Source: Dermatophagoides farinae
Lineage: Eukaryota > Arthropoda > Arachnida > Sarcoptiformes > Pyroglyphidae
DNA: 64,000 bases
Direction of reading: 5' to 3'
Assembly (NCBI RefSeq): GCF_024713945.1
Contig: NC_134678.1
Span: forward strand, 2,480,001 to 2,544,000
In this document: positions 41,540 to 53,700 of the stretch, in pieces
Layout of the letters: each line of letters begins with the position of its first letter
How positions within the stretch are numbered: the stretch's first letter is position 1
Translations under genes and position numbers: made by a program
The notes under the pieces: generated by a model
Seen by the model: the letters and a program-made list of their open reading frames with translations, nothing else
Database searches by the model: none
Told to the model about the DNA's origin: nothing

Positions 41540-44500
41540 ATGTTGTCTTCGGTGATGTTTGCAGCCATGGAACATAACCTCCAGCAGCCGGTACCGGCGC
41601 CAACAACCAGTACAACGGCGCCTGGATCTAATCATCATCCATCAATTGATCCAAGAAAACAAGAGCTGCTCGAGGCTCGTTTTATGGGCACAAGTCAACG
41701 TCTATCAACTGTTGGTAGTTATCATAGTACACAATCACAGCAATCGATACCGCCTCATTATATTCCGGCAGCAGTTACCGTTGCCGCTGCCAATACCCAT
41801 CCATCGAGCATTTATTCATTATCAAATCAACATCATCCACCATTAGCGCCTCCCGGGCCACATGCTCATCTGGTATCACCACATACGAAGGTTCCATCAC
41901 CATCATCATTGATGCAGCCACAGCACCAGATCCATTCGGCCACATCTTCATCAACAAACTCCAATCCATCATCATCCAGTCCTAGCATTCCTATCGCTCC
42001 AAATAGCTCGCCATTGTCTTCAACATTGAATCCACAGCAATCACAATCTCAACAGCCTCAACCTCTTCCACCACCGCAACAAGGTGGTCAACCACAACTG
42101 ACATCACAACAACAAGCACAGCAACAAACTGCTGCTGCTCAAGGCTTAAATCCATCGACAGTACCTCCACCATCGTTTTCGTTGGTCAATACGACGGTGG
42201 CCAACAACAACGCCAATAACATTAATAAAAATAATAATACCAACAATAGTAATAATAATAATAATCCTTCTAACTCATTGGCAAATAATAATAATTCAGG
42301 AGGGTCAACACAATCGTCATGTCATTATTCTGCTCATTCCTCTTCACATAATCAAGACTCTAATCTTTCAACTGCATCTGGTGGTAGTCATTGTTCCGAT
42401 AAACAAGATAAACCAACATCGATGCATTGTGATAATATCCATTCTCATAACCTAACCGTGACGCCTGAGAAACGTTCATTAAGCCAATTAGACCATAATG
42501 TGTCGACCGGAACGCCTCCCTCAGGCTCTAACGGAGCCAATAATGTCACATATGCTAATCAAAGGAAAAGAAGGAAAAAGGATTCTAATGAAACAACGGT
42601 ACCTGAACGTAGCAATTCAACCAGTTCCAAACGTGAAACAAATAAAAAAGTGACCGAGTATTTCAAAGTATGTCCCCCAAAACGATATTTTCATTTTTGT
42701 TTGTATATACTAATTTCAATATTCTTTTCTCCATTTCAGAATCATTCAAGCCCTAGTCGATATAATGCAGCTGGCGCTAAATCGCCAACGTCCAGTTCTC
42801 ATCCATTCTATTCAATGTATCCACAACAGCAAGTTGTTTCATCAACATCTACTACGGCTACTAGTGCTTCGACAAATCTACTTGCGACAACGTCCGCCGC
42901 CTCCACTGCCAATGATCACAGTTTAATTCATCATCAGCATTCGATATCGAGCTCCTTTATGACTCCACAAAATCGTGTGTCCGGTTCTACGGCGAATCAT
43001 TTGCAGCATCTAAATTCCATCAACAATCCAAATATGAGCTATAATACGAAAAATATGGTATCATCGTCTACTCAAACCGATCTTACAATGTCCAAATTGA
43101 TCAATCAAGATGAACATTATGCTGCCGAGCTTGAGCAACGTGATAATAAAATTGAAGAGCTGACACGTTCTATAGAAGAATTGAGGAGACAAGTCAAAGT
43201 ATATCGCGAAGAAAATGAATCCCAAAAATCTCGACTTAACAAATGTATTGATGTTACCAAGCAATTATTGGTAGAGAAAAGCCTGATGGAGAAGAAAGCA
43301 GCAAGGCAGAAATGCATGCAAAATCGATTGAGACTTGGTCAGTTTGTAACCCAAAGACAAGGTATGTGATGATGATGTATTATTTTATTGAAAATGATGA
43401 TAAAACTTTTCTAACATTTGTACTTTTTTAGGAGCTGTATTTGCCGAAAATTGGGTCGATGGTACCGCATTTACAGAATTAATCAAAAAACAAGAACAGA
43501 TTGCAACAGCTAGAGAAGAAATTGAGCGACAACGTAAAATGTTGATGAAAAAACGGCCATTAACTACTGGCAAATCAAAGTCTTCTTCGAATGGTGATAA
43601 TTCAAATGGTGAATTCGCTAAACCCGAATCACCAAAAGAAATGAATTGGTACGAATATTATGAACAAGATGAAATTCTCAAGCTACGATCTCAAGCATTG
43701 AAAAAAGAAGATACCGATCTACAATTGGAATTGGAAAAGCTTGAACGTGAGAGAAATTTACATATCCGTGAATTGAAACGCATCCATAATGAAGATCAAT
43801 CAAGGTTCAATAATCATACTACATTAAATGATCGATTTCTATTACTCATGTTATTGGGTAAAGGTCTGTATTTTTTTTGTCATCCATTTTAGAAAATTAC
43901 CATTCTCAATCCTTTTAATCGACATATATTATAGGTGGATTTTCCGAAGTACATAAAGCATTCGATCTAAAAGAACAACGTTATGTTGCCTGTAAGATAC
44001 ATCAATTGAATAAAGAATGGAAAGATGATAAGAAAGCCAACTATATCAAACATGCATTACGAGAATATAACATACACAAACAATTGGATCATCCACGGGT
44101 GGTTCGATTGTATGATGTATTTGAAATTGATGCCAATTCATTCTGTACAGTCCTCGAATACTGTGATGGTCATGATCTTGATTTTTATTTAAAACAACAT
44201 AAAAGCATTCCTGAACGTGAAGCTCGTTCAATCATTATGCAAGTGGTACATGCACTCAGATATCTGAACGAGATCAAGCCACCAATCATTCATTATGATC
44301 TTAAACCTGGTAATGTCATTCACATATTCATTGGAAAAAATGATTATTTTAATAATTTATATTCACCAGGAAACATACTATTAAGTTCTGGAACACTTTC
44401 CGGTGAAATTAAAATTACCGATTTTGGTCTTTCAAAAATAATGGACGAGGAAAATTATTCACCGGAAAATGGAATGGATTTGACAAGTCAAGGTGCCGGT

Positions 44501-45021
44501 ACTTATTGGTATTTACCACCAGAATGCTTTGTTGTTGGCAAAAATCCTCCGAAAATTTCATCCAAAGTTGATGTAAGTTTTTTTTTAATTTCTTCAAATC
44601 AATATTATTTCAACTATAATCTATCTTTCAGGTTTGGAGTGTTGGTGTTATATTCTATCAATGTTTATATGGAAAGAAACCGTTTGGTCATAATCAATCA
44701 CAAGCGACTATCTTGGAAGAGAATACTATCCTAAAAGCTACAGAAGTCGAATTTGCCTCTAAACCTCCAGTCAGCAATGAAGCAAAGGTTGGTATTCTTT
44801 TTATTTTTAATATTTTATCTTTAATATTCCTTTTTATTATTTATTCATTTCAGCAATTCATTCGCCGTTGTTTACAGTATCGTAAAGAAAATCGTTTAGA
44901 TGTGATAGGATTGTCCAACGATGAATACCTCAGGCCTAAAACTAAACATGGTTTTGGGATAACAGAACGAAGCGATAGCAAACATAATAACAATAGTAAC
45001 AGCAGTAACAATAGTTTGTGA
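41540..45021 (+). CDS. TLK: Tousled-like serine/threonine kinase
   Basis: Nuclear kinase that phosphorylates the histone chaperone Asf1 and supports chromatin assembly in S phase (family knowledge). Exons are 41540-42667, 42740-43361, 43432-43863, 43935-44309, 44370-44572, 44632-44787 and 44854-45021; all joins keep frame, giving 1027 aa. The first 250 residues are Ser/Gln/Asn-rich after the family motif [12 protein letters not shown]. Then come a basic NLS-like cluster (RKRRKK), the conserved EYFK and TQTDLT segments, a long coiled coil, and the kinase domain with GKGGFS (about 727), Lys748, HYDLKPGN (Asp849), DFG (870-872) and PPECFVVGK. All catalytic residues are present. HYD instead of HRD is normal for this family. 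Alternative ATGs at 41555 and 41567 would shorten the N-terminus; the latter has the better context. Two introns are multiples of three and stop-free. Confidence 0.95.
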
Positions 45022-47032
45022 TAATCCAGACATTACCACCTTTACACCTACAACGTTCTTAAATTTATTTGGATCCATAATCAAAATTGTGTGGCAAATT
45101 TTCACAAGAATGGACAAAAGAATTAAATGGTGATTACTGAACCCCCCACAGCAAAATTGGTCATTATTTCAGCTTAATTATATTCATCTTTAGTTTCAAT
45201 TCTTGACATCGGAATTTTTGCAAATCTGTTTTGTATGGTGGATGGATACATTAAACATTCGAATCGGAACCAAAAAAAAAACAAACAAACAAACATGAAA
45301 ACTAAATCTGTGATGTTAAACTCTTATTCACTTTCTCTCTTGCTTGATGTCGATTTATGATGTGAATTGTCCAATCCAAGGAAGATTTAACAGGAAAATC
45401 TATGGAACAACAAATCAATGTTTTTTGAGACATTTGAATTAATCTCTGATATATTCTGGAAAAAAAATTCATTCATTCAGTTTATTGTCATAGTTGTTTT
45501 TTTGATGAAAGGTTGTTGTACAAAATAGAGAAAGTGAGAAAGACAAGAAAAAAATTGATTACACTTATTACATCATCATTATCATCATTATCATCATCAT
45601 CATCATCAATGCACATAATTCTTTTCTTTCCTTCTTTTTTTTATATATATCCATAAGCAAAATGATGAAACCTTTGTTTATTTGTATTTATAAAATTATT
45701 AATATTATTGAATGGGATTAATTCATTTTCTTCTCTTCTCTAACACACACATACACACAAACATGGATAATGAAAAAAAATCTGTCAATTAAATTTGTAA
45801 TTTTGTGTAATTTTGAATTCATTATAACAGTTAAAAAAAATTGACACAAACACAAACACACACACACACATTGACAGAGATAATTTGGATTCTCTTTTTT
45901 TTGTCTACCTTTTTATTTTCAATGTATGATCATTTTGTTTGTAAAAGAAATTTCTTTTGTTTATTTCGAAAAAAAATTTAATGAACATTTAAAAATATAT
46001 GATCCAATCGAATCCAATCAATGCATATAAAATATCACATTACACATATACGTGGTAACATTTAACATGCATACAAATAAAATGGCCAATCAAAACCAAA
46101 TGGCAAAGAGAAAATGTTGCAAAATCTTCGATTCGAATTTCAATGATTCTGTACAAAAATATACATAGATTCGAAACTTTTTCCATCATTAAAATTCGAT
46201 TCAAATGATAAAAAAAAGATTATTATCCACATATATCAATTTTACAACTGAAAATGGAGGTTACACAGAATAACAGAACAATGATGATGATTTGAAATAA
46301 ATGAAATAATCCGTAATAATCGATCAATCAATCAGTGATTTTGTTTCATCAATTGATACAATTATATTCATAGGATTTTCTCCTTTTTAAATTTTTTTTT
46401 TGTTCAAAATGAAAACGCAAAAACTTTATCATTTAAATTTGAATTCAAAATTGTTAACCATTTTTTTCTGTTAATTCATCCTTTCTTTCGTCATTATTCA
46501 TCATTCAAAAAAAAGTCTTTCGTATTCATATTAATAATACTTTTCTCTTTTCTCAATTTGTATCACAAATGACCTTTTTTTCTCGACCCAATTCGCGGAT
46601 ATGATGTTGTGATCTAAATAAGTCTCTTTCTCTCTCTCTCTCTCATCATTCTTTTCATCTCTTGACTCGCTATCATTATTTGATTAGCCAACCATCACCA
46701 ACATTATAATATTATCGTAACCATTTTCAAATTGATGATGCATGATTTGTTAAATAAACTATTGTTTTATTTTGATACAAGATTTCAAATATTAATTTTT
46801 TTTTCGTTTTGATTAATAAAAAAAAATGATATGTTCATGATGGTGAAATGGCGGCCATTTTTTATTGACTATATAATTCTGTTTTGATTGATTAACTGGT
46901 TTGTTTCATATATTGTCCGTGTGGTCAGAAATGGACAATTTGTATCCATAGAAACGAACCGATTAGCTCAGCTAATTCTTGCTCATTCATGTAATACAAG
47001 AATGAGATCCATTTGTATATTTCATCATCATC
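45022..47032. other. Intergenic: kinase 3' UTR and upstream region of the Ly6-like gene
   Basis: AT-rich sequence with CAT triplets, CA arrays and poly-A/T tracts. No open frame with family resemblance. Several AATAAA-type signals could end the kinase transcript, but none can be singled out. Confidence 0.6.
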
Positions 47033-47557
47033 ATGAAGTTATCACTGTGGATTAGTTTGCTAATAATTTTCTTATTCATTGACAATTGGACTTTGGCTCA
47101 AAGACCTGGTCAACGTCGGAAACCCACACGTAAACAACCAAAAAATCGAGGACGTAATCGTGGACAAAAAAATGATGATCCTGGAATCTATTGTTATACT
47201 TGTTTTGCAGATTTTGAACGTGTTCCATTGACGGTATTCAATCCGGTCACTTATATTTACAATAATCCATGTTATAATCCAGCATTAAATTATACGCTTA
47301 CAGATAATGAGTATCTAACCAAATGTTCATCGACTACCAAATATTGTATGGTTGATGTAACACGATTGAATGGAGTACTCATTTCGGTCGATCGACGTTG
47401 TGGACAATCAACCTGTCGTAAAACTTGTCTTTCACGTGGATATGGTGTAATCCGTGAAACTTGTACATTTTGTTGCGGTGGTCGTATAAATGAAGATCAT
47501 CCGGATTATGATGAAGAAATAAATTCTGTTTATAAATGTCCTAGTGAACCACATTGA
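47033..47557 (+). CDS. Small secreted cysteine-rich protein, Ly6/uPAR-like
   Basis: Single-exon 174-aa protein. Residues 1-22 form a clear signal peptide (hydrophobic core, likely cut after TLA). A very basic spacer (24-46, rich in Arg, Lys, Gly and Pro) is followed by a cysteine domain with cysteines at 54, 57, 80, 98, 105, 123, 128, 132, 144, 147, 148 and 169. The opening CxxC and the late CC pair resemble Ly6/uPAR three-finger proteins, which act as extracellular ligands or channel and receptor modulators. There is one N-glycosylation motif (NYT at 86-88). It lacks the hydrophobic C-terminus expected for a GPI anchor, so it should be released. The family call rests on cysteine spacing only. 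It converges on the synthase gene, whose stop is 171 bp away. Confidence 0.65.
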   Translation: MKLSLWISLLIIFLFIDNWTLAQRPGQRRKPTRKQPKNRGRNRGQKNDDPGIYCYTCFADFERVPLTVFNPVTYIYNNPCYNPALNYTLTDNEYLTKCSSTTKYCMVDVTRLNGVLISVDRRCGQSTCRKTCLSRGYGVIRETCTFCCGGRINEDHPDYDEEINSVYKCPSEPH

Positions 47558-47728
47558 ATACAAATGAATTGAATTGTTTTAATTATTCTCTATTAAAAGT
47601 CTATCATATTACTAATACAATGAAAAATGTGTCGTGTGTTATTATTTTGAATTATGAAATTCTGTCAATGATTTTCTGATTGTTTCTTTATCAGCTATAG
47701 AAATAAAATAAATTTTTGTCAAATTAAA
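47558..47728. other. Shared 3' region of two convergent genes
   Basis: Only 171 bp separate the stops of the Ly6-like gene (+) and the synthase (-). An ATTAAA lies at about 47591 and AATAAA at about 47702 on the plus strand. If the second is used, the two transcripts overlap at their 3' ends. Confidence 0.4.
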
Positions 47729-50700
47729 TTAGCCATCATTACGCATACAATAATTGTTTTTACCTTTTCTATATTCTTTGATCATACCAACGGTTAATTT
47801 TTTAATTTCATCCGAAGTCAATACCACTTCATATTCTCGTTCGATACGTTGTTGCATTTCAACTGCCAATATAGATTCCATGCCCACATCACCCAATGAT
47901 AAATTATCTGGTAATGAATCCATATCGATACCGATTCCTTGCCAGATATGATCTTTAGCATTGGAATTATTACCTAAGATTGAAAAATCAGAAAAAGAGA
48001 TTAAACCAATAAACTATAGTGATGAAAATTTCACAAACCAGCTTGCTGTGTGGTTTCCAAACGAATGATAGAGGTAACAATAGGATAATCAAGAACTAAA
48101 AATCGATCCAATACTTCCATACAACTTGGAATGCGTTGTGTATCGATTACCATACCGATGCTGGTCAAATCTACATGTTCATTTTGAGCCCATAAGCCGA
48201 CATCGCCAATTGGACCATATGCGATAGCTTGTCCAGGTAATCCATCACGGCGACGTTTTTCACAAATATGTTCCATAACTGAATTAGCATAGCCATAATT
48301 GTTTTGTCCAAGAAAACCACGAGCCGAACTTTGTGATGAAAAGGCGACAAAATAATCAAGTTCTGGACACATTTTGCGCGTTACGACATCCAAATGACCA
48401 AGAGCATTCATTTTTGGAGCGCAAACTTTTTTAAATGAACCAGGAGTTTGATCTTCAATGAATGCATCACTTAAAACTGTTGCAAAATGAAATAAACCAC
48501 CGATGGGTCCAATTTTTTCCGAGTCCATTATTAATTGTTCCGCGCCTTTCATTGATGTTGGATCGGATGTTGAAATTTCTACTTTAACAGTTTCACAATT
48601 TTTAACAGCATTTTCGATTCGCTTCACAAAAACATATTGATATTCGTTTTTGATACCACTCCTTGAGACAAGAACCAACTTTCGGGCTCCTCTAATGGCC
48701 ATCCAATAGGCAACTTCCAATCCGAGGCCACCAAGACCACCGACAAGTACATAACATTTATTCGAATCAAACAGTGTTTTTGGTTTGGCTTGAATCTTGA
48801 ACGATGATGATGATGGTGTCACAATACTTACCTGATCACGAATACGAATCAGTACTTTTCCAATATTTTCTTCTCGATTCAAAACCTCAAATGCTTGATT
48901 GAATGAATCCTTATCAAATATAGTTTGTGGAATCGGATCAAAACATTCTAAAAAAAATTAGAAAATTAGCTTGAATCTAATCAAACATACAAATAATAAA
49001 TCACATACTTTTAACGTATTGGTCAAACCAGATTCTAAAATTCTTCATTAATCTAGGCATAAAGTTACGGAATGATTTTTCACATATGAGAGAAGATATG
49101 TTCAAATAATGTGCATTGCTTGATAATGGACTGTTAAAAGTGGATTTCGGTTGATCAATATCAATGTAACGTCCATAATCTCGAACGATGGGCGATAAGT
49201 TGTGTAATTTTTGGTTCGAAAATGAATTGAATACAACATCAACACCTGTGTAGGATGTGGCAACCAGAACCTGATCTATGAAATCGGAATCTTCAGGATT
49301 TAAAATATTTTTCTCGGGTATGTCGAAATTTTCCATTAAATATCGTCGTTTTCGTTCGGTGTTTGCCGTAGCGATAATAGTACAATCCATTTGATTGGCA
49401 ATTTGAAGAGTCGTTAGACCAATTGCGCTGGTACCCGGATGAATGAGAATCGTTTCGCCTAGAGTGAAAAAATATATCATAACGGTTAATTGATGTAAAT
49501 TAATTAATAACACTAATGAATAGTACCGGGTTGAAGATGAGCTTTATGAATCAAGCTACACCAAACAATGAATAAAGAATTAATTGAAGCAGCGCCATCT
49601 TCAAGTTTCCATTTGTCTGGAATTGGTATCAATAATTGAGGATCAATATCAATCGAAGTTGATATAGCTCGATGAAATGCTATTCCCATGACACATTCAC
49701 CTGTATCGGTTCGATAGCCAGAAAACTCTGTGCCTAATGATCGTTCTATGAATTCTATACCCATTGAACCAGAACTGAGAAGCGAATCTTTTAGATCTAA
49801 TCCAGCATAATGAATTTGAACGTTCACATCATTATGATTGATATGTTTGATCATAGGTGAAACAAGCCACTTTATGCTGGACATGTCTCCTTTTTTGACG
49901 ATATCCAAATAAACTTCATTACTTTCGACAGTATTATAATTACGTTCCAAATCTAATAATCGATAAGTACCCCATTGACCATCTTTGAATACATTCATAG
50001 ACAAATCTTTTTTCAAGATTTCATTATAAGGTGCTTGATTGAAATCGATTGGTTTTGGCAATTCTGTATCACTGTAAATGCAACGGAACCGATCACCTCC
50101 AGGCTCTTGACGAAGACAATTTGTCATACCAAGAATTCCGTTGAGAGTGCTATCATCTGAAACCATCCAGATATTTTCATTTTTAGGGCGATTCTTGTAC
50201 GAAGTGAATGAATTCTTTAATTTATCAACCCATTCATCAAAACGGACCAAAATAAACGGGCACGGTAATCTGTTTAGTTGGATCTAAGCTTTCAACTTGT
50301 TTGCGGAATAATAGACATGTTGATGTGATACAATCACTTTTCTTTGATATTAAATTAAAACCGGCTGCTTTGGCACCATTTTCAAATTGTTCAATTCTTT
50401 GGTTTAGATTAATAGTATTTATCGATTTTCCTGAAAAATCACCAATAGTTTTAAAAATGTTAATATTGATAAATTATGAATTCATACCGAAAAAATTGTG
50501 AACCATTTGTTCAGCCTTCGAAATATTTGAACGAAACACAGCAAACAAGAAACCATTTTCTTTAACACTAGATGAAATTTCTTTAGCGAAAATTTTAAAA
50601 TCAAGATTATCAAGATCAAAAGAATCTCTAAAAATAAATAGATCAGCTGGTGCTTCAATTGCTGGTAATTTTGATTCTTCTGCATTCCAATTAACGAGTT

Positions 50701-53700
50701 TATGAGCCGAATTTTGAATTTCGTCAGATAAATTGGAAATATTTTTTGCTAATAAAAGTGAATCTACAACAAGAGGATAATGAAAATGACCATTCATATG
50801 ACGCATCAAATCATCGATCAAAATCTGTTGATTATAATTAGCTTCAACCACTGTCAAATTGCGAAGACTGTTTTCATTGATGATATCTAGAAAATGATAA
50901 TGAAATCATTCAAAAAACTTTGTCATCTCGAAAAAGCCACATACCTAGTGATGATCTAATTAAGCGACCATTTTTATGACATGTATTGAGACAATCTTGT
51001 GAAAGATCATAGCCATTATCGGCAACAATTTTCTGCACAGTAGGCCAATTCAAAATTCCATCACCAATGATGTTGCCATTTTCATCGACGATGTATTTGA
51101 AACAGTCCACAAGAATATTGAGCAATACTTGTTCTGATGATAATTTTTGATTAAGAATGCGAGTCACATTTTTATTAATAAATTGTTGTGTTGATGATTT
51201 GTTTCCAGCCAAAACGATAGATAGAGCGATTGTGTTGCAATCTTCAATATATTGTTCAAGTTCATTATAGTCAACAATTTCGATTGCTTTTTGCTCATGA
51301 AACGGAATGAATTTATATTTTTCTAGTTTTACATTACGCATAACATTTTTCAATGGAATATGAACAAACTTCAATCCACGCATTTCGATACCACGACTGG
51401 CAACATATTTAAGATTAGCATCAATGATTACAGGTAAATCTTCTTGTGGTAAATCACAAAACCCTCTTGGATCACATTTAAATGATGGCAAAACAGAAGC
51501 TACATAAATAAACCGTTGATCAGTATGTGCGACACTAAGTTGAATCATTGATTCAACAAATGTGATAATATTATTCGACCATCGAACCATTGCACGGGAT
51601 CTATTAAAACTGGCGAATTCAATTTCCTGAATTTGTTTGAATTTGGGCCCATAATCATAACCTCGAACATTCATTTCGGTATAAAATTCATTAGTATTCA
51701 ACTTGTGTCCCGATCTAAACACAGAAAATAGATAAAAATAAATCAGTATAAATAATTCACTTACAGAGAAGAATTTTCTTTTTCAAAATTGTCAATTAAA
51801 TTCTGATATTGGAATTCAATCTGGTCGGGTCGACGAATTCTCCCTGAAGCGGCTATATTGTTTCCATCAAGTATGACGAATTCTCCAGTTGGATCCAAAA
51901 AACGAACTTTAAGTGCCATTTCATCTTCGGATAATGGAACTAATCGTTTGAATTCAACATTTTCGAATATTACTGGAAATGAGAACCAAGGTTGACCCAA
52001 AGATACTCCCAAACGTCGCCATGCCATTAGTAAATAACTGGTTGCTGGCAGAACACATTTTCCATCGAAGGCATGATCTTTCAAAAATTGATCATCCGGA
52101 TTTGATAATGAAAACTTTGAAACAAAGTCAGAAGCAGTTGCTTGAGAATGATATTCAGGATATTTTTTCACTAGGAATGATTTACTATGTTCCCAACGAA
52201 TCAATGAGCCAATCGATTGTGTATTTCGTGGAACAGGCCATTCGATTTGAGGGTACAATGCTTTGATTGTAAGATTCACACCGAATTGGTAGAGCTGACC
52301 AAGTGAATTGAAATAAAAATCAAGATTTCCTGCATTATTTCCACGTCTCATTAATCCAACATAATCGGAATTCGGCATGCTTCGTTTGAATATAGCAGAG
52401 AATAATGTATGCGCTGCAACTTCAATGATGATTGCATTCTTCGGAATATGTTTAGTAGCATCATGCAACAGGACTGGATTAATTAAATTATTTACAAAAT
52501 ATTCGGGTGAAGCTTTTCTAGCTTTATCTGAAGACCATTCATTTTCGGGTATAGAAGTTGAAATCCATTTTTCGCTTCGATATTTTGGTTCAGTAATGAT
52601 TTTTTTGAGAGCTTCCATCATTGGTTCGCCGGCTGGTGTCAAGAATGGTGAATGGAAAGGAATGTTGGAGCATTGAACTTCTTTGACAAAAATTTTCTCT
52701 CTGATCATAGCTTTAACACACGAATCAACAGCTTCATAACTTCCAGAAATAGTAACTGAATCTTCTGAATTATGGCAAGCAGCATAAACACCGGGTGGAC
52801 ATCTTTTAACTGTTTCTTCCCAAGTAAGTCCAACAGCGGCCATCATACCATGTTCAATATTAGAATCTTTAACAGCTTTACCACGCCAGAAAGATGTTAT
52901 GATTGCCTGTTCCAAAGTCAAACATCCATCAGCATATGCACAAGCAATTTCGCCGAATGAATGGCCCACTATGCAATCGGGTTGAACACCTAGGGCTTTG
53001 AATAAATCAACCAAAGCGATTTGTACTGATAAAATGGCCACAAAATTATGAACTTTATCTTCCATAGCTTTCGGATCTTCTGATAATAAAATGTAATTCA
53101 AATCAAGTTGAAATGGTTTTAGAATATCTGCACATTGCTTAATAGCAGCGGCGAATATATCAATGTTCATCATAGCTTTAGCCATACCAGACCATTGACT
53201 TCCCACACCGGGGAAGAAAAAACAAATTGGACGTTTGACGTTTTCAACTTTGGAAATTTTTCTGTTATATTGATATGAATCGGTAGAAGATTTTTTGATC
53301 AACATTGAACCTCGATAAGGAAAACCAGCTGAATAAATACTTGGTTCATAATTTACCGTTTCACCTAGAAGAGTAAGAAATTCTTGTGTAACACGATTCG
53401 GGTTGTTTTCGATGAAATCAAATATGTGATTAATTGCTTCTTCAGTACGCCCATTGATGTTGACGAGTCGAGGAACATTTCTAACAATCTGATAACTTTC
53501 TTCATTACATTCTTTCTTATTCGGTCTTGTTAAAGCATGAGCATTGACACCACCGATTCCAAATGAATTAATTCCCACAATTCCCGGCTCATAATCTCTA
53601 TTCGCAGTGACTGGATCAAGTGGTGGAACCATTACAGCTATGTCGGTCTTAATTTTTTTCAAGTTAAGATTGGCAGGAATTTTTTTGTTCTCATAAACAA

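Noticed and set aside
46970-47010. TTAGCTCAGCTAATTC, resembling a tRNA D-arm
   Set aside because: No T-loop or closing acceptor stem within tRNA distance.
48778-48835. A perfect CAG/GTAAGT donor inside the synthase KR linker, suggesting a 36-bp intron
   Set aside because: Keeping the segment gives the same spacing between the conserved GKV and GGLGG motifs as in animal FAS, and 36 bp is shorter than any other intron in the window (minimum 49).
50220-50268. A 49-bp intron as an explanation for the second synthase frame break
   Set aside because: It would restore frame, but it would delete the conserved WVDKLK segment and needs a weak GTGCCC donor and an AT-only acceptor. A single extra base is simpler. 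Kept as the stated alternative.
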